From NCBI GenBank assembly GCA_963580455.1, contig OY756968.1:4997544-5061543 (forward strand): 64,000 nucleotides of DNA, given 5' to 3'. A program made the position numbers and the translations under genes. The stretch is from Euonymus europaeus (lineage: Eukaryota; Streptophyta; Magnoliopsida; Celastrales; Celastraceae). Below the pieces are notes generated by a model. That model did no database searches. It was not told the origin of the DNA and was given only the letters and a program-made list of their open reading frames with translations. Shown here one piece after another: positions 1 through 9,869 of this stretch. Numbering within the stretch: the first letter of the stretch is position 1; the number at the start of each line of letters is the position of its first letter.

Positions 1-779
1 CTCTTACTCCTCAGCAAGGCAGTGATCCTAAGATGTGGGACAGGTGGGCCATCCTTCCTCGACACTAAGGCTTGCATCAGCGACGCCCATTGAATCCCCT
101 CCATGATATCATAATCTACTATGTGCACCCGTCTATCTTGCGCCACTGCTTCGAGTATAGCTTGATTTGCTGTAAAGTGCCCAAATTTCACACAAGGAGA
201 AATGTCCTGCAACAGCTGAAATGCAGCAAGCACGTGACGTTCATCACAGAGATGATTGTAATGGTTTCCATTGCCTATCAAATGCTTACCATGTAGCCCC
301 CCAGCACCATCTACCAAACTGTACAAGGCGTCGGTAAAGCAGGCTGCCAACCTCTCCATATTGGTTCCGTCATTTGGGGACAGTAATTCCTTGAGCCGAA
401 TCAATATCACTCGAGCCAAATCGTAGCTCTCGTTCACACCAGTGAGTGCCTCGGCTGCCGCCATCAATAGGTGGACAAGCCTCAGTCCTTTAGAATCAGA
501 ATCAACGCTGTTGGTCCCTTCATCCACAGACATAGTGTCAGATGTCTCGTGGGTCACCGGAGTCGGTTCCAATCCTCCATTGTCAACCACGGATTGAATG
601 AGACCATGAATATCATCATAATCAGGCGATAAAGCATCCCAGTCGATGACTGGAGACCAGTCATTCCACTTACAGGTAATGTTGTAATCATCTTCAGTAG
701 AAGGGGTGAGAATAGTAGCGGTGATGCTATAACTGGAAATGTTGAGCTCAGTGTCATCAATGGCCGTGGCCATTGACAT
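1..779 (-). CDS. NSP2: NSP2-type GRAS transcription factor, 5' part (cut by window start)
   Basis: GRAS-domain regulator which, in the NSP2 family, acts in the nucleus with NSP1 in symbiotic (nodulation/mycorrhiza) signalling and strigolactone biosynthesis. The frame is open from the ATG at 779 to the window edge, giving 259 codons without introns; NSP2 genes are usually intronless. A second in-frame ATG lies at 773. After an acidic, variable N-terminus, the first leucine-rich region starts near residue 98 (GLRLVHLLMAAAEALTG), followed by LARVILIRLKELLSPNDGTN, and the VHIID-type motif is VHIVDYDIMEGIQWASLMQA at about 218-237. That last stretch is characteristic of NSP2 rather than other GRAS branches. 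The rest of the GRAS domain (LHRII, PFYRE, SAW) lies outside the window. A miR171h target site lies within codons 123-130. Family call from recognised motifs; symbiotic role inferred from family knowledge. Confidence 0.9.
   Translation of the reverse strand, partial: MSMATAIDDTELNISSYSITATILTPSTEDDYNITCKWNDWSPVIDWDALSPDYDDIHGLIQSVVDNGGLEPTPVTHETSDTMSVDEGTNSVDSDSKGLRLVHLLMAAAEALTGVNESYDLARVILIRLKELLSPNDGTNMERLAACFTDALYSLVDGAGGLHGKHLIGNGNHYNHLCDERHVLAAFQLLQDISPCVKFGHFTANQAILEAVAQDRRVHIVDYDIMEGIQWASLMQALVSRKDGPPVPHLRITALLRSK
392..412 (-). promoter_or_regulatory. miR171h target site in the NSP2 coding sequence
   Basis: The 21 bases on the plus strand match the miR171h sequence I recall at 20 of 21 positions (T instead of C at the first base), so the NSP2 mRNA is almost perfectly complementary. 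The site encodes the conserved RVILIRL segment, where legume NSP2 transcripts are known to be cleaved. Seen: the match. Known: miR171h restricts NSP2 in mycorrhizal plants. Inferred: this gene is under that control. Confidence 0.75.
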
Positions 780-3140
780 AGCTCTCAAAAAAGTATAGTT
801 GTTCTGAGTACTTGTGTCACTGTGTCACGAACAAGGTGGTATATATAGAACAAAAGTGTTTTCAGATATTGAAAAGAAAAAAAAAACAGGTCTAAAGCTC
901 AAGGAGCTGGTATAAAAGAGTGTACGTGGAAAAGATAGAGTTCAATATTTCGATTTAGTTTACTCTTAATGAGCATGATTACAAAAGTTCTGTTGTGATT
1001 ATTAATTTGTTATAGAATATATATACCGTGTCTAGAACTCATTGCACATCTTTGTCCATCAATGGTGAAGAAATCAACAGCGTCATCCATTCTTAAATCT
1101 TAATTCTAGTCAAAGCACTCTGTAATTGGTTCTTTTCTATAAAGAAATGTTCAAGAAAGCATCTTTGGCTACCCCATTAATTTGTCTACATCTACAATAA
1201 AAAAACTGGGTCACTAGATATATTCACTGGTATATACTTGGTCTGAAATGAGCTTCTTTGTCTGTTCCAAAAGCAATAAGATTCCTTAAATTAAAAATAT
1301 ATTGTGATGCAATATAATTTTTGGCTTATGTACTACTCATCATGCCATCAATTTAAATAAGATCTAGCAATATCTGACCCAAACCAGAACCTCCCATCAC
1401 TTAATGATATATTGATATCCAGCATTTTCCTCCAAATTTCAGGCACTTAAGATACAAATTACACAACTAATAGAGATTTAATCTTTATATGATAGAACCT
1501 AATACTGATTAAGCCGAATTATTACAGAGCTCAAAAGTTATTCTAATTCCAGACTATGGATTTGTTTAAAAAACAAAATGAAGGAATGACTCATGACAAG
1601 GGTCCTGTATGAACAACCAGGAAATCAGTTCAACTACCCTACAGCTTTGTTTTCCTCAATGTATTTGCTTCACTTGCAGCGTGCGTAAAAATAGTTTAAA
1701 GGGGTTCTTTTTGCACTTTTGAGGCTGAGTGAGCATTCTTTTCTTACAGAGTTCCATCTATTATTTTATTTTGATTTTAATCCATACAAATAACTGATTA
1801 GGGAATCAAATATCAGAGATTTGGTTACACAGCCATAAATTTATTTCCAGGCACAAAATCTTTCTTAAGAGGGAAAGATTTGATTAGGACGACAGAGTAC
1901 TTAATCAATATCCCAAAGCCTAAAGAAGGTTAACTGTGCAATCATAGAATAATTGTTTCACATCGAGCAGTGTCAAATCTACTGCAGCAAGTTTAACAGG
2001 GGCTTCAGTGATTTGAGGAGTGTTCCACCTTTCCTTAAGAAGGGAGTTTCTCTCCATAATCTTCAAAGGTTCTTTTACATATGCTGTATTTTTGTATCTT
2101 TCTAATTATAGAGTAATTTTAGCGATTTGACAGCTAAACTATTCACCTGACTTGCTGGCTGTTTCCTCTCAAAGAATGTTTCAAGACGAAAAGTACAGTG
2201 AAAGTGAAAGTTATATTTGGAAGTATGTTTGTCATTTAGGAAATTCTAGTCAGACATAGGCCAGAAGCACTTGACTTAACCTTTGTAATTTGGCTTCAAC
2301 AGTGAAACTTCGTAAAAAATTCTATACCAAAATTGTTCCCATTTAATATTTGAAATGGATGCAGTGTGTATACAAGAGGGGGAAAAGACTTACAGAAATA
2401 TAAGTTAGACATTACCAAGAGTATTTGTATTTTTGCAGTGCCACACTAATGAACCCATCCACGGTTGTCCTTTTGTCTTCACCGAAAGAGAATGTTGCTG
2501 AGTACTCGATGGCCATCCAATCCTGGTTGAGCAAATGTACTAATCCAGTCCCTGTTAGAAACAGATAAAGACAACGGATACTAAAAAATTCTTACACGTA
2601 TGCTTGAGCAAAAGCTAAAGGCACCGGGCAAAAAAGCTAGGGTCTGAAGAGATGATAGAGAAACCTCCCCTCCATTCCTCTTTAATTTATGGGAACCAGA
2701 ACATCAGCTAGAAGCCAAAAAAATAATTATTGAGATCGAGGTTTAAAATAGAAGCCTCTACTTGAGCTCACTAATCACACCCATCATCCCTTTCAATCTA
2801 AAGTTTTATAGAAAAATATAAACAAAAATACAATTGCAAGTTAAATAGGTGCATACATACCTATATTTATACATACTGTATGTGTGTGTGAGAAAGTTAT
2901 GTCACTAGATCAGATCCTTTACTACCTCAAATAGCATAGAGAGAGAAATATGTTACATAAAACAAATCAGAATTGTGACCACTACACTATTTTCTTTTAT
3001 AATAGAATCAAACTAATAATTTATGTTTGGTTCTTAATTTAAGCTCATTTGGGTCTTCAAAGCATCATCAGAAAGTTTGTTAAGTTCCCAAGACAGTGAC
3101 TATTATTTTAAGAACAAGCGACTTGGAGCGTTAGAGATTA
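780..3140. other. Upstream region of NSP2; AT-rich, no clear gene
   Basis: AT-rich DNA between the NSP2 start and the Gypsy insertion. The proximal part should hold the NSP2 promoter and 5' leader (minus strand). No long ORF is present. The only protein-like block is the spliced-looking minus-strand segment at 2412-2551, listed separately. A short TG microsatellite lies near 2880. Confidence 0.5.
2412..2551 (-). other. Exon-like block of an unidentified host gene or relic
   Basis: On the minus strand a strong 3' splice signal (pyrimidine tract ending TTTCTAACAG) precedes 140 bases open in phase 1, reading TGLVHLLNQDWMAIEYSATF, then SFGEDKRTTVDGFISVALQK and a TAA at 2414-2412. The composition looks coding and the acceptor is good, but I do not recognise the family. 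It could be the last exon of a minus-strand gene whose upstream exons lie beyond the retrotransposons (compare the blocks at 12989-13095 and 20157-21228), or a pseudogene piece. Confidence 0.35.
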
Positions 3141-3145
3141 GACTC
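3141..3145. repeat. Target-site duplication GACTC, left copy (Gypsy)
   Basis: The five bases before the 5' LTR are identical to 12984-12988 after the 3' LTR, which fixes the element's borders. Confidence 0.95.
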
Positions 3146-3708
3146 TGATATTATAAAAATACCCCCACCAATAGTGCTCCGTCACGTCATATGTGGACCA
3201 AGACTCTTCATGCCTACCAGGCAGTCTCCTCGGTATTAATGCACCTGCTGGACCTACCAAGGTGAAAAACAGCTGGATGTGGTCCACAATCATAATGGGA
3301 AGACCCACTTCAACAGTGGTCTCTAGCCCTATATAAGGCTCAGCAAGTCAGGTATTATCTAACTGAATCACAATTTGAGTACTGGCTAATTGAGAGCCCT
3401 AGTCCGAGGAGCTTGTCTGATTGGATACCTACTGACTTGAGCGTCGGAGCGCCAACGCCAGAGGACACCCTCTGGTGCGGCCTTTAGCTCACCTTTGTTT
3501 GTTGTGCTCAGCTCTCAGATTGCTTAGCTGATCAACCTGGACAACCCTACCTGCCTGGTCGGTAAGTTACCTGCTAAGCAACTAAACTGGTCAACTAAGA
3601 CTGCCTTGCTCGGCTGATTGGCTTCCTGGAAGGATCTTCGTCTGTACCTTACTGCAGGTCTGACCCACTGAACGTCTTCTCGGTAGTGACACCTTGTTGA
3701 CGTCATCA
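3146..3708 (+). repeat. Gypsy 5' LTR
   Basis: A 563-bp copy of 12421-12983. A TATA-like box (TATATAAG) at 3330-3337 is the likely core promoter. The LTR ends in CA at 3707-3708. Seven substitutions relative to the 3' copy, mostly transitions. Confidence 0.95.
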
Positions 3709-3711
3709 GTT

Positions 3712-3729
3712 TGGCGCCGTCTGTGGGAA
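3712..3729 (+). other. Gypsy primer-binding site
   Basis: TGGCGCCGTCTGTGGGAA begins four bases after the LTR. TGGCGCC starts are typical of primer-binding sites in plant Tat/Athila-type Gypsy elements; the priming tRNA was not assigned. Confidence 0.8.
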
Positions 3730-3748
3730 ACGACTAAGTTTTCTTACA

Positions 3749-6700
3749 ATGGTTAGACCTCGAAGAACCAATGATCCTGAAACATCTCATGCCCATCATC
3801 TGGTAGATGAGGCCGGGCAGCAACACCATGATTATGGGAATCCTGCAAGGCATGAGGTACCCTTGGATGCACCTCAAGCTCGAGAAGGAGGAAACGCCCA
3901 AGCACCACCACAGGAGGCAGCTGGTCCTCCCATCAGTGCTGCACGATTTAATCAACTCTGTCAACAAGTGCAGCTCCTCACTGAGATGATGATGACGAAC
4001 CAGCAAGGCCCACCTTGGACCACTGAAAGGAACGAGGATGATGAAAACTCGGGTTCTCTAGATGCAAGGAGCAAGAGGAGGGAGGAGAACCGAGAAGGGA
4101 ATTCCAATACCAATAGGAACACCCATTACTCCCAAGTCAATGATGATGTCAATAAGCACCTTCAAGAGGTAGACCGCAAGCTAGCAGCCCTGCAGGGACG
4201 CAGCATCATTGATGAAATGTGGGATAGTTCCATGACTCTCCTGTCCAGGGATATCCTTGAGACAGACATACCTCGTGACTTCAGGCTCCCCAACCTGGAG
4301 CAGTATGATGGAAAAAGGGACCCTTATGACCATGTCATGGGATACAAGTCCATGATGGAGTGCCGAGGAGCATCAGATGCAGTGTTGTGCTAGGCCTTCT
4401 CCTCTACACTTATTGGGCCTGCTCGGACTTGGTTCATCAACCTTCCTAGGCACAGCATTTATAGCTTCCAAGACCTATCCAGGAAGTTCAGTCTCCGATT
4501 TGCAAGTGCCAGGAAGCCCAAGACCACCAACCAGGACTTGATGGTGATCGAGCACGAGAAGGGAGAACCATTTCGTGACTTCATAGGAAGATTCAACCAG
4601 ATGTGCCTAGAGATCCCTGATGTACAAATTGCTGTAGCAAATGCTGCTCTGATCAGGACAGTGCGTCATGAGCAGTTCTGCAACTCATTATGCACTGACG
4701 CTCCTCAGTCCATGGATGAACTCCTGGCAAGGACTGAGAAATACATCAAGGCAACGGATTCTCTCAAGTCCTCTCGTTTTGCGATACGAACCTCTCCTGA
4801 TAGGATGAGAGGCTCTAGTGAGAAGGGCCGCTCAGGAGCGGTGGGTGGTAGCCGACCAAGCGGCGACAAGAGGACGGGAAGAGAAGATAACAGGCGAAGA
4901 GACCAGTCGTCCAGGAAGTTTCCACCTGGCCCGCCACCTAGTCGCTTTGATACTTACACTCCACTAAATGCTCCCCCGAAGACAGTGTTGAATGAAATAG
5001 TGGCCCAAAACTTGGTCAAATGGCCAAAGGAGATGAAGAGCCTTGTAGGGAGGAAGAAGTTCTCAAACAAATACTGTAGGTTCCACAAGGACCAAGGGCA
5101 TGATACTGATGACTGCGTTCAACTGAAAGATGAGATTGAGGAGTTGATAAGACGAGGACACCTCAAGAGATACACTGCAAATCGGGAAGAAAAACGAAGG
5201 AGAGACAATAGAGAAAATGATGACCATAGAAGGTCACGGAGGAGGGAAGATTCTCCTCCACATGAGAGAGGCACGACAGGAACAATTGATTTCTGCGGTG
5301 TCATTATTGGAGTGTTGGCAGCAGGTGGAGAAAGTACATCAGCTGGGAGAGCATATGCTCGCCTCACTGAACAGCCAACCAAGCGAAAAAGAGTCAAGAG
5401 GGATGAGGATGTCATCACATTCTCAGAGAAAGATGAGGAAGGTGTTCGAGTCCCTCACGATGACGCCTTGGTAATTGATGCAGTGATCGCCAACTTTAAC
5501 GTCCTGAAGATTTTGGTAGATAACGGGAGTGCAACAGACATCCTATTCTACCATACTTTCAAAGCTATGAAGCTTTCAGAGGATAGGCTAAAGCCGACCT
5601 CAATACCCTTGTATGGGTTCACAGGAGAGTCAGTCATACCAAAAGGAATGATAACCCTCCCGGTCACATTGGGAACGCATCCCAGGACAGTGATGCACAT
5701 GGTGGACATGTTGGTAGTTGATGTGAAGGCTTCACACAATGCCATCATAGGAAGACCACTACTTCACAAGGTGAGAGCTGTTGTCTCCACCTATTGTTTG
5801 AAGATGAAATTCCCCACTTCGAGGGGAGTGGGTGAAGTGAAGGGAAATCAAAAGGCTTCTCGGAACACCTACTTCACTGAACTCAAAGAGAGGAAGAAAG
5901 AGAAGATCTCAGTAGGCAGCCTAGATATGAGGGCGGAGAAGCAGGTGTTCAAACCCACTCCAGTAGAGCAACTCAAGAAAGTTGAGGTCATGGCTGGCTC
6001 GGGAAGAAACTTCCATATTGGATCACACCTTGGGGAAACAATGGCCAAGGAGATCACTGAACTACTCTTAGCAAGTGTAGGTACTTTTGCCTGGAGTGCT
6101 GATGAGATGCCCGGCATAAGTGTAGAGGTGATAACACATCGACTGAGCATCATACCTGGTGCCCGACCAGTCAAACAAAAAAGAAGAAACTTTGCTCCCG
6201 ATCGCCAAGAAGCGATCAAGGAAGAGGTAAGGAAGCTGATGGATGCAGATTTCATCAGAGAAGTCCAATACCCTGAATGGCTAGCCAATGTTGTCATGGT
6301 GAGGAAAGCCAATGGAAAATGGAGGATGTGTGTTGATTTCACCGACTTGAATAAATCATGTCCTAAGGATAGCTATCCACTACCAAAGATTGATCAGCTG
6401 GTAGATGCCACCTCAGGACATCAGCTCCTCAGCTTCTTGGATGCTTATTCGGGGTACCATCAGATAAGAATGCATCCCGAAGACCAAGAAGGCACCTCAT
6501 TCATCACTCCTGAGGGGACATATTGTTATAAGGTGATGCCATTCGGATTGAAGAATGCTGGAGCCACCTACCAGAGGTTGGTGAACCATATCTTCAGAGA
6601 TCAGATAGGAAAGTCCTTGGAGGCCTATGTGGATGATATGGTGGTGAAAAGCAAGAAAGCTGAGGACCACCCTGCTGACCTGCGTAAGGTCTTTCATACA

Positions 6701-9175
6701 CTTGATCGGTTTGGGATGAAGCTTAACCCGGACAAGTGTGCCTTTGGAGTGGCATCCGGGAAGTTTCTTTGTTTTTTGGTAACCAGCAGGGGTATTGAGA
6801 TGAATCCTGAAAAGGTGGAAGCAATCCTGCAGATGGAGCCGCCCACAAATGCCAAGGAAGTTCAAAGGCTGACTGGCCGAGCAGCATCACTAGGAAGGTT
6901 CCTTGCTCGGTCCGGCGACAAATGTAGACCATTTTTCCAGGCATTGAAAAAGGCCAAGGAATTTGTATGGACACCTGAGTGTCAAATCGCCTTTGAAAAT
7001 CTTAAAGATTATCTAGGCCAGCCTCCTCTATTGACTTGTCCAAGAGAAGGTGAAGTCTTGTACCTCTACCTAGCAGTATCACAACACGCGGTAAGCGCAG
7101 TGCTAGTAAGTGAGGAAGACAAGGTGCAAAGACCAGTGTATTACATCAGCAGGATGATGGTCAGTGCAGAGACAAGGTACAGCCTTGCTGAAAAGCTAGC
7201 TCTGTCATTGATAGTGGCAGCAAGGAAGCTAAGACCCTACTTCCAAGCACACTCGATAATTGTCCTGACTAACCAACCACTAAAACAAGTCCTCCAAAAG
7301 CCAGACACTTCAGGAAGATTAGTGAAGTGGGCTATTGAATTGGGAGAGTTTGATATTCAGTACCAGCCAAGGAAGGCTATGAAGGCCCAGGCCTTAGCCG
7401 ACTTTATCATTGAATGCTATAGAGAGCCCAACCAGGACATTGCCGCCACCGCACCTCAACAATGGCAATTGTTTGTGGATGGGTCATCCAACCAAGAAGG
7501 CAGTGGTGCTGGCATTCTCCTGCTCGACCCGGGGGGCATGACCATAGCACATTCCTTGCGATTCAATTTTAAAGCCTCGAACAATGAGGCGGAATATGAG
7601 GCTGTACTGGCTGGACTACGCCTTGCTGAGCAGCTGGAAGTTAAAAATTTAATTGTTCATAGTGACTCACAATTGGTCACCGAGCAGATCAAAGGAGAAT
7701 ACGAAGCAAGAGGACCAAGTATGATTAAGTACTTGGCAAAAGTACTTGAGCTGATGGAGAGGATACCGAAGGTGGAGGTCAAACAAATACCTAGAGGCGA
7801 AAACTCAAGAGCCGACGTGTTAGCACGATTGGCGTCTGCCTCCTCAGTACAGGTACCTACCTCAGTTCAAGTGGAAATACTCCCGCAAAAGAGCATCGAA
7901 GTACAAACTTTGATGGCAGATATTGATGTCGGTCATGAGCCAAGTTGGACGGATCCGATCAAGAAATACTTGGAGGATGGAAGTTTGCCTGAAGATCGCA
8001 ACCAAGCAAAGAGCCTCCGAAAAAGAGCAGCTAGATATACCCTGATCCAGGGAGAGGTGTATAGAAGATCCTTCACTCTTCCATATCTGAAATGTCTAGC
8101 ACCCAGAGTTGCAGACTATGCACTCCGAGAAGTGCATTGGGGGATATGTGGAAGCCACATAGGATCTAGGACCTTAAGTCACAAGGTGCTGAGATGCGGG
8201 TACTATTGGCCTACCATGATGAAGGATGCTAAGAAGCTCGTATAGAAGTGCGATAAGTGTCAAAGGCACTCAAACGTGCCGAGATTACCTTCCTCAGACA
8301 TCATCCCCATGCAAAATCCATGCCCATTTGCTCAATGGGGCATGGATCTCCTTGGACCATTCATCCAGTCATTGGGGCAGAGGAGGAACCTTATTGTTGC
8401 TGTTGATTACTTCACTAAATGGATAGAGGTGGAGCCATTGGCAGCCATCTCGGAACAGAAAGTGATGGACTTCATATGGCGAACCATTGTCTGCAGGTAT
8501 GGCTTGCCACAAGCCCTCGTGGTGGACAATGGAAGACAATTTGTGAGCAGAAAGATGCACAAGTTCTGCGAAGACCTTAGCATTGACCTAGGGATTACCT
8601 CCATGGCACATCCCCAGGCTAATGGGCAGACAGAAGTGACAAACCGGACTATCCTTGAAGGACTGAAGACAAGGCTGGATGGAGCAAAGGGGAGATGGGT
8701 TGAGGAACTACCTAGTGTGCTGTGGTCATACCGCACTACTCCTCGGACATCAACAGGTGAAACTCCATTCTCTCTCTCCTTCGGGACCGAGGCAGTCATC
8801 CCGATCGAAATTGGAACCCCGTCATTGAGGGTTACCAACTTCGAAGAATCGATGAATGATGAGCTGTTGCTGAACAACCTGGATCTCCTAGAAGAGACTA
8901 GGGAGAATGCAAGGATCCGGACTGCTGCCTATAAACAGAGAACAGCTCAGTACCACAACAGGCGAGTAAAGAGGAGAAGTTTCTCTGTTGGAGACCTTGT
9001 GCTGAGAAAGGTAATTGCTACAGGTAAACATCCAGGTAAGCTAGGTGAAAATTGGGAAGGACCCTACCTAGTTGTGAAAATCTTAAAAGAAGGCACATAC
9101 AAAATCGAAGATCCGAGGAAGCCTGGAGAGATGAGACCCTGGAATGTCGACAATCTTCGGAGATACTATGTGTAA
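3749..9175 (+). pseudogene. Gypsy gag-pol polyprotein with two in-frame TAG codons
   Basis: One continuous frame of about 1,808 codons from the ATG at 3749, interrupted only by TAG at 4391-4393 (codon 215, inside gag) and 8243-8245 (codon 1499, inside the integrase zinc-binding region). Domains in order: retrotransposon gag (around IPRDFRLPNLEQYDGKRDPY); a cysteine/histidine motif near CRFHKDQGHDTDDC; protease with VDNGS near codon 591; reverse transcriptase with YVDD near codon 960; RNase H segments, with LFVDGSSNQEGSGAGI in the second; integrase with an HHCC-type start, WGMDLLGPF, VVDNGRQF and ANGQTEVTNRT. No frameshift was seen. The stops could in principle be read through, but two independent TAGs in a family that normally has an open frame point to mutation. 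It encodes the element's particle and replication enzymes. Confidence 0.9.
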
Positions 9176-9869
9176 TGCCTTATTGTAACACATGATGTTT
9201 TTACTTCTATGCATCTACTTTTCAGCTTTGAACATGCAGGAATGAATAAAAGTTCAGGTCTCTTTCCCAAAATAAAGCATCACAATGAAGGAAAAGGCTT
9301 TGACCTGGACAACATGTAAACTTAGCCAAAAAATTGGCTAAGATCAATGTCACACCGACCAACGTCACAAGATGACAAGGCAAAATCGAATTTCCCGAAA
9401 GAGGAAATGAAGACATCATAAGCCTAGTCGGTCAACCGACCAAGATGGCATTCCAGACCTCCCTAAAAGAAAGAAGGATCTTCAAAGATCAACGCCGCAG
9501 TCGGCTTACCGACGAAGATGGCATTTCTAATATTCCTAAAAGGAATAAAAAGCTTCTGAAATCATGAAGATTTTGATCAAGAAAGCAAGAAGAGACAAGG
9601 ACCCTGGGAGGCCTACCGACCAGGGAAGTATCTTCAACATTGAAATACTTAGGAAAATTTGAGACTAAAAAGTCCAAAAAAAAAAAATGCAAGAAGACTG
9701 GTCGGCTTACCGACCACAAAAGCATAATGATAATCAAATATGAACAAAAATATACACAAGTATATAATATGAATTACCGAGCAGTTATGAATTCTAATTT
9801 CATTAAAACTGGAACAGGTTCATTACAAGTTAAAGAGCAAAAGAGGCTAAAGCCCATACAAGAGAAGCC
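9176..9869 (+). repeat. Gypsy 3' non-coding region with GACC-type short repeats
   Basis: Between the gag-pol stop and the antisense gene, a motif like CGGCTTACCGACCA or CGGTCAACCGACCA recurs near 9427, 9500, 9610 and 9700, each time beside GAAGATGGCATT-like or AAGACTGG-like text. The motifs are partly palindromic (GGTCGG...CCGACC). No coding capacity is evident. It is the likely 3' end and downstream region of the antisense gene; the repeats may be structural or regulatory, which is inference. Confidence 0.55.

Noticed and set aside
4391..4393. Programmed TAG read-through in the Gypsy gag
   Set aside because: Possible in principle, but the position is within the gag domain rather than at a gag-pol border, and a second TAG lies in integrase; mutation is simpler.
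5119..5418. Long minus-strand ORFs across the Gypsy gag-pol (also 5869-6342, 6497-6865, 8407-8877)
   Set aside because: They mirror conserved sense codons of the polyprotein and have no domain of their own.
3749..9175. An endogenous plant pararetrovirus or other virus
   Set aside because: TG...CA LTRs, 5-bp TSD, primer-binding site, integrase and the absence of movement or envelope genes identify a standard LTR retrotransposon.
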